Translations under genes and position numbers: made by a program
Notes under the pieces: generated by a model
What the model saw: the letters and a program-made list of their open reading frames with translations, nothing else
What the model was told of the DNA's origin: nothing
Databases searched by the model: none
DNA from: CAYUYV01 sp964474635
GTDB lineage: Bacteria; Pseudomonadota; Alphaproteobacteria; JAJFIK01
Direction of reading: 5' to 3'
NCBI GenBank assembly: GCA_964474635.1
Contig: CAYYTT010000003.1
Location: 1-64,000 of the forward strand
Length of the DNA: 64,000 nt
Shown here: positions 43,081-51,485 of the stretch, piece by piece
Layout of the letters: each line of letters opens with the position of its first letter
Position numbering within the stretch: position 1 is the first letter of the stretch

Positions 43081-43782
43081 ATGCAGATCTCCGGACTGGC
43101 CGACAAGAAAGTGGTGATCACCGGCGCCTTTGGGCGCCTCGGTACGGCTGTCAGCGAGGGCTTTCTGCGCGCCGATGCCCATGTGGGCGTGGTCGATATG
43201 GGCTCCGAGCCCCACACCCCCTTCTCAAAGCCCGTCGCCATGGCGCCGGGCGTCAATCTCGTCGATCCGGCGGCCGCCCGCGACGGCATCGCGCTCGTTG
43301 CGGACCGTCTGGGCGGCATCGACGTGCTTGTGAACGTGGCTGGCGGGTTCACCTGGATTCCGTTCCAGGACAGCGTTCTGGAAGACTGGACCCGCCTTTT
43401 CGCCATGAATGTGCAGACGGCTGTGAACGCCACCAAGGCGGCGCTGCCCTTCGTCAAGGCCTCCAAAGCCGGGGTCATCGTCTCCATCGGCGCCAACGCG
43501 GCCGTGAAGGCGGGCGCCGGCATGGGCCCCTATGCAGCCTCCAAGTCCGGCGTGATGCGGTTTACCGAATCACTCGCAGAAGAGGTGAAGGGGGATGGCA
43601 TCACCGTGAACGCCGTGCTCCCCTCGATCCTCGACACGCCGGCGAACCGGGCCGACATGCCCGACACGGATCCCTCGATCTGGGTGAAAACGGAGGAAGT
43701 GGCCGATCTCATTCTTTTTCTGTCCTCGGCCCAGGCCCGCTCCATCACCGGCGCCCTGATCCCAATCACAGGACGGGTCTGA
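43081..43782 (+). CDS. Short-chain dehydrogenase/reductase
   Basis: 233 residues. Complete SDR motifs: VVITGAFGRLGTAVSEGF for NAD(P) binding, DVLVNVAGGF (NAG-like), catalytic Ser in VSIGAN region, and Y-A-A-S-K in MGPYAASKSGVMRF. RBS AAAGGAGG (43069-43076). It may interconvert hydroxy and keto intermediates of the surrounding pathway. 88 bp before the hydrolase gene on the same strand. Confidence 0.93.
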   Translation: MQISGLADKKVVITGAFGRLGTAVSEGFLRADAHVGVVDMGSEPHTPFSKPVAMAPGVNLVDPAAARDGIALVADRLGGIDVLVNVAGGFTWIPFQDSVLEDWTRLFAMNVQTAVNATKAALPFVKASKAGVIVSIGANAAVKAGAGMGPYAASKSGVMRFTESLAEEVKGDGITVNAVLPSILDTPANRADMPDTDPSIWVKTEEVADLILFLSSAQARSITGALIPITGRV

Positions 43783-43870
43783 CCCCTCCCCCTTGACCCG
43801 TGACGCGTCGCCCGCGACAAGGCGCGCGCCTTGCCCGTATGCCCATTTGCCGCCAGACGGAGGTGATCCC

Positions 43871-44923
43871 ATGGCCTTGATCCGCGCCTTGAAATCCATC
43901 ATTGCCCTGATCCTCACCCGCACGCCGCCCGCCATTGCCACGGTCTGGTTTGCCGGCCGGCGCCGTCGCTACGACGGGCGTATCATCGAGGCCAAGGCGC
44001 AGGCGCTGGGCGAACTTGGCCTAGCCATGCGGGACCCGAAGGCAGGGCTCGACCCGGCCGTGATGCGCAAGGCCTATACACAGGGGCGCAAGGTCCTCGA
44101 TCATCCGGGTTCGGATCTCGCCCTGGTGCAGGACATGGCGGTGGAGGGCGCGGCCGGGGACATCCCGGTGCGCATCTATGACGCCCAGGATAATGCCCTG
44201 ATGACCACGGACCGCCGCCCCACCCTCATGTTCCTCCATGGCGGCGGCTGGGTGATCGGCGATCTCGACACCCACGATGCGGCCTGCCGACGCCTTGCGA
44301 TGGCCTCGGGCGCACGGGTTTTGTCGGTGGCCTACCGGCTCGCGCCAGAACACAAATTCCCAGCGGCACCGGACGATGTTCTGGCCGCCTATGACTGGAT
44401 CGAAAGCCATGGGCCCACCTACGGCATGGACCCGGCGCACCTGGCCGTTGGCGGGGACAGTGCCGGCGGGAATCTCACGGCCGTCCTGATGCATGATCTG
44501 CGTGCTGCCGGGCGCACGCTCCCCAGGGCACAGCTCTTGATTTATCCGGCCGTGGACATCCGCATGGACGGACAGATTTTCGAGGATCTGCCCAATGCCT
44601 ATGTCCTGCCCCCGGCCCTGTGCACGTGGTTCCGGGAGACCTATCTGCCGGCGGGCGTGGATCTGGACAATCCCCGGATTTCACCGATCCATTCGCCCTA
44701 TCTCGGCGGTCAGCCGCCGGCCTTCGTGATCACGGCGGGCCATGATGTGCTGCGTCCCCAGGGCCACGATTATGCCAGGGCACTCGAAGCGGCGGGCGTT
44801 CCTGTGACCTATGAAGAGGAACGGGGGCAGGTGCACGGCTTCATCAATTTCAACGCGGTGATGCGGTCCAGCAATCAGGCCCTCGACCGCATGGGCCAAT
44901 GGCTTAAGGCCACGCTCGCATGA
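43871..44923 (+). CDS. HSL-family alpha/beta hydrolase (esterase/lipase)
   Basis: 350 residues from ATG 43871 (GGAGGTGATCCC upstream). The oxyanion motif is HGGGW, the nucleophile Ser is in GDSAGG, the acid is near DVRMDG/HDVLRPQ, and the His is in GQVHGFINF; all mark the hormone-sensitive-lipase type (family IV) esterases. A hydrophobic N-terminal segment could be a membrane anchor or substrate cap. Probably opens an ester or lactone such as the product of a Baeyer-Villiger reaction; the substrate is inferred from context only. Confidence 0.93.
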   Translation: MALIRALKSIIALILTRTPPAIATVWFAGRRRRYDGRIIEAKAQALGELGLAMRDPKAGLDPAVMRKAYTQGRKVLDHPGSDLALVQDMAVEGAAGDIPVRIYDAQDNALMTTDRRPTLMFLHGGGWVIGDLDTHDAACRRLAMASGARVLSVAYRLAPEHKFPAAPDDVLAAYDWIESHGPTYGMDPAHLAVGGDSAGGNLTAVLMHDLRAAGRTLPRAQLLIYPAVDIRMDGQIFEDLPNAYVLPPALCTWFRETYLPAGVDLDNPRISPIHSPYLGGQPPAFVITAGHDVLRPQGHDYARALEAAGVPVTYEEERGQVHGFINFNAVMRSSNQALDRMGQWLKATLA

Positions 44924-44927
44924 TCTT

Positions 44928-45146
44928 TCAGGCAACGCCCGGCAGGGCCAGCCCATCGAGAAGATGATCGAGTGCCACAATCTCCCGGCGGTCGCGCTCG
45001 CGCCGCCGGTGGAGGGGCGCGGCGAGGGCAAACGGAACCACGGATGTGCCGCTGATCCCCGCGAGCCGCCGGGTCAAACGCTCCCCGCGCACCTCCAGGG
45101 CACGCCGGCGCTGAACCAGAACAAAGCGGCATTGGGCGGACAACAC
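44928..45146 (-). CDS. Possible small basic protein, 72 residues
   Basis: A short open frame on the same strand as, and just downstream of, the dehydrogenase gene (its stop at 45184). Its codon use resembles neighbouring genes and the product is Arg-rich (QRRRALEVRGERLTRRLAG, HRRRERDRREIVALDHLLDG). No known motif, and no clear ribosome site. It could be a real small protein or chance; the gap of 260 bp would otherwise be empty. Confidence 0.3.
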   Translation of the reverse strand: MLSAQCRFVLVQRRRALEVRGERLTRRLAGISGTSVVPFALAAPLHRRRERDRREIVALDHLLDGLALPGVA

Positions 45147-45183
45147 GGCAGCCGTCTCCCCTTTTCTCTAACGTCTCCACCGT

Positions 45184-46692
45184 TCAAGACACACCTGACG
45201 GCGAACTGTATCCCGGTGTGCCGTCGATGGAGACCAATTGCTCCACATGCATCCAGCGCACCGAAGGCGCCAGACGATCAAGGAGCGCGCCGACCACCTG
45301 GGCCCCATTGGGCCCATCGCTGGCGTAGGAGAAGCGGCAGCGCCAGTGATCCACAGGGTCGGCATAAACCTCACCTTCAGGATACATCTGCGCGAAGCGG
45401 TTGGAAATAAGCTCAAGGTCGAAAGGCTGGTCTTTGATCAGACTGCTGATTAATGTGGCCAGCGCATCGACCGAGCCTGACCATTCGACGAATACATCCA
45501 CGCCCTCGAACCGCACAGCCTTGCGGCGCCGGGGGGCGGTGGCCCCTGGCGCCTCAAGACCCATGGCCCGGTGCAGACCGGGGACGGGAACTTCTTCAAG
45601 TTTTTCGAGCACCGCATCGGTGAAGGCTTCCGTACCGACCCCGTCGCCATCGCGCGCCACGTCGGCGGTCAGTCGCCGGCCGTCCTCATAAGCCAGATGG
45701 AGGGCCTGATCGATCCGCTCTCCTTCGGCGTGAAAGCCCATATGCCGGAGCATCATGGCCCCCGCGCGCATCATCGCGGTCGGGTTGGCCACATGGCGAC
45801 CGGCGAGGTCCGGCGCGGCGCCGTGTACCGGTTCGAAGACACTCACCAGATCGCCCACCTGGGCGCTCGGCGCCAAAATCAAGCCGCCGACGAGGCCGGC
45901 GGCAAGGTCTCCCAGAATGTCGCCGTGCATGTTGGTGGTCACGATGACGTCGAATTGCTCCGGATTGGTCACGAGTTGGTGAGCGCAGGCGTCAATCTTG
46001 ATGTGGCTGCGCGCCAATCGGGCAAAGGCGTCCCCCACATCGTCAAAGACGTCCTTGAACATGCCTTCGGTCAGGCGCATGACGTCGGACTTGGTGGCGC
46101 AATGGATGGTCCTGCGCCGCTCCCGTGCGGCAAGGCCGTAGGCCAGCCTGATCACTTTTTCTGATCCGCGCCGGCTGATCAGCTTAAGGCTTTGCGCCAC
46201 GTCGGGCGTCTGCATGTATTCGATGCCCGCGTAAAGATCTTCCACATTCTCCCGTACAATGAAGAAATCGATGTCGCGGTCGGCAAAGGGCGAGGTCAAT
46301 CCGGGCAAGGGATGGATGGGACGGATATTGCCGTAAAGCTCGAACATCCTCCGCAAGGTGACGTTGATGTTTCTGGAACCCCGGCCCTCGGGCGTCAAAA
46401 AGGGCCCCTTGAGCACCACGGGTCGCCGCGCGATCGTGTCGACGGTATCCTTGGGCAGGCCCGAGGCCACCCCCCGCTCCAGGGCCGCGCCGCCCCCATC
46501 CGCCACCGTCCAGTCCACCACGGGACACACGATCTTGAGGACCCGCAAGGCGGCCTTCATGATCTCCGGGCCGATCCCATCGCCTGGCAGAACGATCACT
46601 TCGCGCATGCGCCGCGGGGCGTCTTGCGGCGCGGCACTCCAGGTTTCGGGCCGGCCAGCGGTCCGATCAGTGGATCGCGGAGTGGCAGGCAT
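45184..46692 (-). CDS. NADP-isocitrate dehydrogenase-family enzyme with C-terminal extension
   Basis: 502 residues from ATG 46692 (GGGAGA upstream). The isocitrate/isopropylmalate dehydrogenase core is intact: VIVLPGDGIGPEIMKAAL, SRNINVTLRRMFELYGNIRP, RENVEDLYAGIEY, HATK-like CATKSDVM, VTTNMHGDILGDL and FEPVHGAAPDLAGRHVANPTAMM. About 140 extra residues at the C-terminus (VRFEGVDVFVEWSGSVDAL, FDLELISNRFAQMYP) match the long Thermus-type isocitrate dehydrogenases. It is therefore probably a NADP-dependent isocitrate dehydrogenase, but a homoisocitrate or 3-isopropylmalate role is possible. Divergent from an OxyR-like regulator. Confidence 0.88.
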   Translation of the reverse strand: MPATPRSTDRTAGRPETWSAAPQDAPRRMREVIVLPGDGIGPEIMKAALRVLKIVCPVVDWTVADGGGAALERGVASGLPKDTVDTIARRPVVLKGPFLTPEGRGSRNINVTLRRMFELYGNIRPIHPLPGLTSPFADRDIDFFIVRENVEDLYAGIEYMQTPDVAQSLKLISRRGSEKVIRLAYGLAARERRRTIHCATKSDVMRLTEGMFKDVFDDVGDAFARLARSHIKIDACAHQLVTNPEQFDVIVTTNMHGDILGDLAAGLVGGLILAPSAQVGDLVSVFEPVHGAAPDLAGRHVANPTAMMRAGAMMLRHMGFHAEGERIDQALHLAYEDGRRLTADVARDGDGVGTEAFTDAVLEKLEEVPVPGLHRAMGLEAPGATAPRRRKAVRFEGVDVFVEWSGSVDALATLISSLIKDQPFDLELISNRFAQMYPEGEVYADPVDHWRCRFSYASDGPNGAQVVGALLDRLAPSVRWMHVEQLVSIDGTPGYSSPSGVS

Positions 46693-46785
46693 ATGAGTCT
46701 CCCTAGCCCTTGGGGCGTATTTCCCCATTTCCTTTTAACTTGATTGCCCCGCGCCCCTAGAAAAGATGATCGACATCGAAGTTAT

Positions 46786-46802
46786 GATAGGATTTTCCTA
46801 TC
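46786..46802. promoter_or_regulatory. OxyR/LysR-type operator in the divergent promoter
   Basis: GATAGGATTTTCCTATC is a dyad containing ATAG-N7-CTAT, the OxyR half-site core, and the general LysR T-N11-A pattern. It lies between the dehydrogenase start (46692) and the regulator start (46873) in the A+T-richest part of the spacer. Confidence 0.65.
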
Positions 46803-46872
46803 GAAGTGCGCGGAACCTGGTCGCAGCTGGTGGGTCGGACCGGGTGCGCCTCGCGCAAATCAGATCGAGCCC

Positions 46873-47805
46873 ATGGACCAGCTTCCAATAACACTGCGCC
46901 AACTGAGCTATTTCGTTGCCCTGTCGGACACGGGCCATTTCCGCCGTGCCGCGGAGCGGTGCGGCATCTCCCAGCCCTCTCTCAGCACCCAGATCCAGGC
47001 CCTGGAGCAGGCCCTCGGCGTTGCCCTGGTGGAGCGCAGCCGCTCCGGTGTGGCGCTCACGCCCGTGGGCCGGGACATCGTGGCGCGATCCCGGGCCATC
47101 CTGGAAGATGTCCAGGGTGTCATCGACCATGCTGGCATTGCGCGCCACGGCCTTGTGGGCACGATCCGCCTCGGCGCCAAGCCGACCCTCGGCCCCTATC
47201 TTTTGCCCCACGTGGTGGCCCGGCTCCATCGGCAATATCCGGACCTCAATCTGCACATTCGGGAAGGCGGACCGCGCGATCTTGAAAGCGAGCTGTCCCG
47301 GGGCGTCCATGACGTGATCCTCGCCCAACTGCCCATCAGCGGATCCGAGCTTGTGGCCCACCGCCTGTTCCGCGAGCCGCTCTATGTGGTCCTGGCGGCC
47401 GATCATCCCCTGGCCTCCCGCGAGACGATTGCCGCCTCGGCGCTTCAGGGGCTGCGGGTCCTCTCGCTTGAACCGCAGTATCAGCTCCACGAACAGGTCG
47501 ACGACCTGTGCCGCGAGTTCGGCGCCATTCTGGAACGCGGCTATGAGGGCAATACCCTCGATGCCTTGCGGCAAATGGTGGGTATGGGAATGGGTATCAG
47601 CTTCATGCCGGCCCTTTATGTGCGTTCTGAAATCGGTTCGCGCAGCGAGGTGGTGGTGCGCCCGCTTGAGGGGCGGACGATCAGCCGCTCCGTGGGCATC
47701 GTCTGGCGCAAGAGCGCCGGCCGCGCCGAAGCCTATGAGCGCATCGCGGATGTGATGCGCGACGTGGTGCGACGCAAATTCAAGAACCTGACCCTGGAGT
47801 GGTAA
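46873..47805 (+). CDS. LysR-family regulator, OxyR-like
   Basis: 310 residues from ATG 46873. The HTH is typical (LRQLSYFVALSDTGHFRRAAERCGISQPSLSTQIQALEQ), followed by the effector domain with GTIRLGAKPTLGPYLLPHVV and GMGMGISFMPALY. The region equal to OxyR Cys199-Cys208 reads YQLHEQVDDLCREF: the first Cys is Gln, the second is Cys. It therefore cannot form the classical regulatory disulfide, and likely responds to a metabolite. Its target is presumably the divergent dehydrogenase gene. Confidence 0.9.
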   Translation: MDQLPITLRQLSYFVALSDTGHFRRAAERCGISQPSLSTQIQALEQALGVALVERSRSGVALTPVGRDIVARSRAILEDVQGVIDHAGIARHGLVGTIRLGAKPTLGPYLLPHVVARLHRQYPDLNLHIREGGPRDLESELSRGVHDVILAQLPISGSELVAHRLFREPLYVVLAADHPLASRETIAASALQGLRVLSLEPQYQLHEQVDDLCREFGAILERGYEGNTLDALRQMVGMGMGISFMPALYVRSEIGSRSEVVVRPLEGRTISRSVGIVWRKSAGRAEAYERIADVMRDVVRRKFKNLTLEW

Positions 47806-47832
47806 GACGGCCGCGCCGCTTTGTAGGCAGCC

Positions 47833-48582
47833 TCAAGAACTGCGCCGGCTGAAGATCGCCTCCAGGCTCGTCTGGTTCATGCCATGCTTGACGTAGTTAT
47901 AGGGCGTGACATTGACCGCCTTGATGATCCGCCGGGTGATCACCGGAGGATCGCCGGCCACATCCACGTCGATGACGTTGAGACAGGCCGTGTCCTGTTC
48001 GAACGGTCCGACGGCGGACAGGCCAGCGCCCGTGGCCCAGCCGAGCAGCAGGCGGTTCACCCCCTCATGGGCGACGACCAGCGCCGTTGTCCAGTCCGGG
48101 GCCACAAGAAACTCTTCCGCCCAGGCCGAGACCCGCGCATAGGCATCAACGAAGGGCTCTCCCCCCTCGCCGAGGGACGCCCCCGGCTGGTCCGCGCCCG
48201 CGAAGGCCTCGTAGATCTGCCGAGACAGTTCAGACAAGTCGAAGATCTGCGCCCGCAGCCGCGCGCCGCCGCCGCGCAGTTCCCGGATACGCCCATCGTC
48301 GACCAGCCCCGGAGACTCACCGATCTGATGGGAGAGCACGATTTCGGCCGTTTGGCGGGTGCGCGGCAGCCCTGAGCAGATGGCCCGGTCAAAGGTTACA
48401 TGGGACAGGGCGATCCCGGCGGCCGCGGCCTCCTCACGCCCCCGTTCGGTCAACGGCACCGCGTCCGCGCCGCCGGTCAACCGGGGCGCGGAGAAGTAAT
48501 CCACATGGCCGTGGCGCATGAGATAGAGCCGGCTGCGGCCTTTCGTGCCGGGCAGGGCCGGGATCGCGGCGGGTTCGGCCAT
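47833..48582 (-). CDS. Histidine phosphatase superfamily protein
   Basis: 249 residues. The RHG motif in LYLMRHGHVDYF gives the phosphohistidine; AICSGLPRTRQTAEIV contains the second Arg (S-x-L-x-R-T-x-Q-T), and LVVAHEGVNRLLL supplies the second His. This is a phosphoglycerate mutase-like phosphatase of the branch-2 clan (SixA/CobC-like). The start is 3 bp after the stop of the CaiB-type gene, so the two are co-transcribed. Substrate unknown; it is convergent with the OxyR-like gene, 27 bp away. Confidence 0.92.
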   Translation of the reverse strand: MAEPAAIPALPGTKGRSRLYLMRHGHVDYFSAPRLTGGADAVPLTERGREEAAAAGIALSHVTFDRAICSGLPRTRQTAEIVLSHQIGESPGLVDDGRIRELRGGGARLRAQIFDLSELSRQIYEAFAGADQPGASLGEGGEPFVDAYARVSAWAEEFLVAPDWTTALVVAHEGVNRLLLGWATGAGLSAVGPFEQDTACLNVIDVDVAGDPPVITRRIIKAVNVTPYNYVKHGMNQTSLEAIFSRRSS

Positions 48583-48585
48583 GGC

Positions 48586-49713
48586 TCAGATCACGCCTTC
48601 AGCGCGCAGGGCCGCGACCTCGGTCGCCTTGAAGCCCCAGTCGATGAGCGCGCTTTCGGTGTGCTCTCCGATGGCGGGCGGCGGTCCCTGGACGGCCTCC
48701 TTGGTGCGGCTGAAGCGGGGCGCCGCGTTGGGCTGCACCACGCCGGCGACCTCAACAAAGGTGTCGCGGGCCGCGTTGTGGGGATGCTTTGGGGCCTCCT
48801 CGAGGGAGAGCACCGGCGCGAAACAGATGTCCGTGCCTTCCATGATCTTGCACCACGCGTCGCGGTCTTTCGATCGGAACAGGGTGGCCAGCTTGGCGCT
48901 CAGGGAGGGCCAGTGGTCCTTTTCCATCTGCTTGGAGAACTCCGGGTCGTTGATGCCGGCCTTTTCAAGCAATAATCCGTAGAACTGGGGCTCGATGGAG
49001 CCGACGGCCACGAACCGTCCGCAGGCGCACTCGTAAGTGTCATAGAAGTGGGCGCCGCCATCGAGCAGGTTCACATCCCGTTGGTCGGTCCACAGGCCGC
49101 TCGCCTTCATGCCGTAGAACATGGCCATCAGGGAGGCCGCGCCGTCGGTCATGGCCGCGTCGATCACCTGCCCCTGGCCCGAGCGCTGCGCCTCGAACAG
49201 GCCCGCCGCGATGCCAAAGGCAAGGTAAAGCGCGCCGCCCCCGAAATCGCCAACCAGGTTGAGCGGCGGCGGCGGCGGACTGTCGGGCCGGCCCATGGCA
49301 TGGAGCGCGCCGCTGACCGCGATGTAGTTGATATCATGGCCGGCCGCATGGGACAGGGGGCCGGTCTGGCCCCAGCCGGTCATGCGCCCAAAGACCAGCT
49401 TGGGATTGCGCGCCAGACACACGTCAGGGCCGAGCCCAAGACGCTCCATGACGCCGGGCCGAAAGCCCTCCAGCAGGGCGTCGGCCTGATCGATGAGCTG
49501 GAGCACCGTCTCCACACCCTTTGGGTTTTTCAGGTCGATGGCGACGGACCGGCGCCCACGTGAGGTGACATCGTATTTGGAGCCGCCCTTGGCTCCCTTC
49601 CGGTCGATCCGCACGATCTCGGCGCCCAGATCCGACAGCAACATGGCGCAGAATGGGCCGGGCCCGATGCCGGCAAATTCCAAAATCTTGACGCCCGAAA
49701 GGGGACCAGCCAT
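48586..49713 (-). CDS. CaiB/BaiF-family protein, alpha-methylacyl-CoA racemase-like
   Basis: 375 residues from ATG 49713. The N-terminal Rossmann-like half reads ILEFAGIGPGPFCAMLLSDLGAEIVRIDR, and the SHAAGHDINYIAVSGALHAMGR segment includes the His/Asp pair of alpha-methylacyl-CoA racemase, and WWDLADGGAHFYDTYECA-like GGAHFYDTYECACG lies later. AMACR inverts the 2-methyl stereocentre of branched acyl-CoAs, as in sterol or pristane side-chain oxidation. Other family members transfer CoA. Divergent from the first acyl-CoA ligase gene, with a 133-bp spacer. Confidence 0.92.
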   Translation of the reverse strand: MAGPLSGVKILEFAGIGPGPFCAMLLSDLGAEIVRIDRKGAKGGSKYDVTSRGRRSVAIDLKNPKGVETVLQLIDQADALLEGFRPGVMERLGLGPDVCLARNPKLVFGRMTGWGQTGPLSHAAGHDINYIAVSGALHAMGRPDSPPPPPLNLVGDFGGGALYLAFGIAAGLFEAQRSGQGQVIDAAMTDGAASLMAMFYGMKASGLWTDQRDVNLLDGGAHFYDTYECACGRFVAVGSIEPQFYGLLLEKAGINDPEFSKQMEKDHWPSLSAKLATLFRSKDRDAWCKIMEGTDICFAPVLSLEEAPKHPHNAARDTFVEVAGVVQPNAAPRFSRTKEAVQGPPPAIGEHTESALIDWGFKATEVAALRAEGVI

Positions 49714-49846
49714 GGCGTTCTCCCGTATGTCTTTGTGAACGGCGCCCAAGGGCCCGTGTCTTTTGATGCGCGTAAGTCGCCTAAGATCCTCTTGGCACGC
49801 CGCCAAATGTCAACCACCGCCCCCCCCCAACAGCGAGACGCTGCCC

Positions 49847-51394
49847 ATGACCGACGCTCCCGTCCCCGGCCGTTTCAACATTGCCCGCTACTGCCTGGGC
49901 CCGGACGCGGCGCGCCGGGACCCGGCCAAGACGGCGCTGATCGTCGTGGGCGACGGCGCGGCCCCGCCAGAGGCGGCCGAGCGCTGGACCTATGGCGCGC
50001 TTGATGAGGGCGTGCGCCGGGTGGCGGCGGGGCTTCAGGCCATGGGCATCGCGCCGGGCACACGGATTATGATCCGCCTGGAGAACACCAGCGATTATCC
50101 CCTGCTTTTCTTTGGGGCCATGGCCGCAGGCTGCGTGGCCCTGCCCACGTCTTCACAGCTCACCGAGAAAGAAGCCCGGTTTGTGCTGGAGGACTCCGGG
50201 GCACAGGTTCTGGCGGCGGCGCCGGATTTGACGCTGGAGCGGGTGCCGGACGGGATCCGCGTTCTCGATGCCGCAGCGCTTGAGGCCCTGAAGGCCCATG
50301 ATCCGGCGCCGGACTATGCCGACACGGGCGCCGAGGATCCGGCCTTTCTGGTCTACACGAGCGGCACCAGCGGACGGCCCAAGGGCGTGCTCCACGCGCA
50401 CCGCTCCGCCTGGGGACGCCGGCCCATGTATCAGGGCTGGTACGGCATCCGGCCCGATGACGTGATCCTGCATGCCGGCGCCTTCAACTGGACCTATACG
50501 CTCGGCGTTGGCCTGACCGATCCGTGGGCCAATGGAGCCACCACGGTCGTCTATAATGGGGCCAAGGACGCGGCCCTCTGGCCGGCGCTCATCCGCCGCT
50601 ACGGCGCCAGCCTGTTCGCGGCCGTGCCCTCGCTTTATCGCCAGATCCTGAAATACGCCGACGAGGACCGGGCCGCGTTTGACGGCCTGCGCCATGGCCT
50701 TACCGCCGGCGAGGCGCTGGCGCCCACCCTTGCCGAACGCTGGCGGGAGGCAACCGGAACAGCCCTTTATGAGGCGCTCGGCATGAGCGAGTGCTCAACA
50801 TATGTTTCGTCATCGCCAAGCGTGCCGCCCAAGCCCGGTTCGCCTGGCAAGCCCCAGGCCGGTCGGCGCGTGGCCATTCTGCCCCTGGAGGGCGGCGATA
50901 CACCCCTGCCCGCAGGCACGCCGGGGCTTCTTGCCGTGCACCGGTCCGATCCCGGCCTCATGCTGGGCTATTGGAACCGGCCGCAGGACGAGGCCGAAGT
51001 CTTCCGGGGCGACTGGTTCGTCGGCGGTGACGTCGCCGCGCTCGATGAGGATGGGTATCTGTGGTTCCAGGGGCGTGCCGACGATCTCATGAACGCCATG
51101 GGCTACCGGGTTTCGCCGGAAGAAGTCGAAACCACCCTGATCGCGCACCCGGATCTGGCGGAGGTGGCCGTGACAGAACTGAAGGTGCGCGCCGACGTGT
51201 CTGTGATCGCGGCCTTTTGTGTGGCCCGTGACCCCGAGGCTCCACCATCGCGCGAGGCGGTCCTTGAATACGCGCGGGAAAACCTGGCGAACTATAAATG
51301 TCCGCGTGAAATCGTGTTTCTCAAAACCCTGCCGAGAACCGGCAATGGGAAAGTGATCCGCCGCGCCCTGCCCCAGGCGGCGGCGGGCACGTGA
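49847..51394 (+). CDS. Acyl-CoA synthetase/AMP-dependent ligase
   Basis: 515 residues from ATG 49847. ANL motifs present: A3 YTSGTSGRPKG (about 170), A5 EALGMSECSTY, A8 YLWFQGRADD and the catalytic Lys in PRTGNGKVIRR near the C-terminus. The phosphopantetheine/CoA step is supported by the C-terminal lid. Related to benzoate/cyclohexanecarboxylate-type ligases in layout, but specificity is undetermined. Divergent from the CaiB-type gene; followed by the epoxide-hydrolase-like gene ~90 bp later. Confidence 0.93.
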   Translation: MTDAPVPGRFNIARYCLGPDAARRDPAKTALIVVGDGAAPPEAAERWTYGALDEGVRRVAAGLQAMGIAPGTRIMIRLENTSDYPLLFFGAMAAGCVALPTSSQLTEKEARFVLEDSGAQVLAAAPDLTLERVPDGIRVLDAAALEALKAHDPAPDYADTGAEDPAFLVYTSGTSGRPKGVLHAHRSAWGRRPMYQGWYGIRPDDVILHAGAFNWTYTLGVGLTDPWANGATTVVYNGAKDAALWPALIRRYGASLFAAVPSLYRQILKYADEDRAAFDGLRHGLTAGEALAPTLAERWREATGTALYEALGMSECSTYVSSSPSVPPKPGSPGKPQAGRRVAILPLEGGDTPLPAGTPGLLAVHRSDPGLMLGYWNRPQDEAEVFRGDWFVGGDVAALDEDGYLWFQGRADDLMNAMGYRVSPEEVETTLIAHPDLAEVAVTELKVRADVSVIAAFCVARDPEAPPSREAVLEYARENLANYKCPREIVFLKTLPRTGNGKVIRRALPQAAAGT

Positions 51395-51409
51395 GGCGGC
51401 TCAGCCGCC
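51395..51409. terminator. Short hairpin after the first acyl-CoA ligase
   Basis: GGCGGC-TCA-GCCGCC right after the stop. There is no T-run, so termination strength is doubtful. Confidence 0.35.
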
Positions 51410-51485
51410 CGATGGTCAGGGGCATTTGCCGATTGCACCATCCTCCCGTACGCTAGCCAGAAAAATCGTCTGGGGAGGAACGACC

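Noticed and set aside
46873..47805. Calling the LysR protein OxyR outright
   Set aside because: The peroxidatic Cys position is Gln, so peroxide sensing by the OxyR disulfide is not possible as in E. coli.
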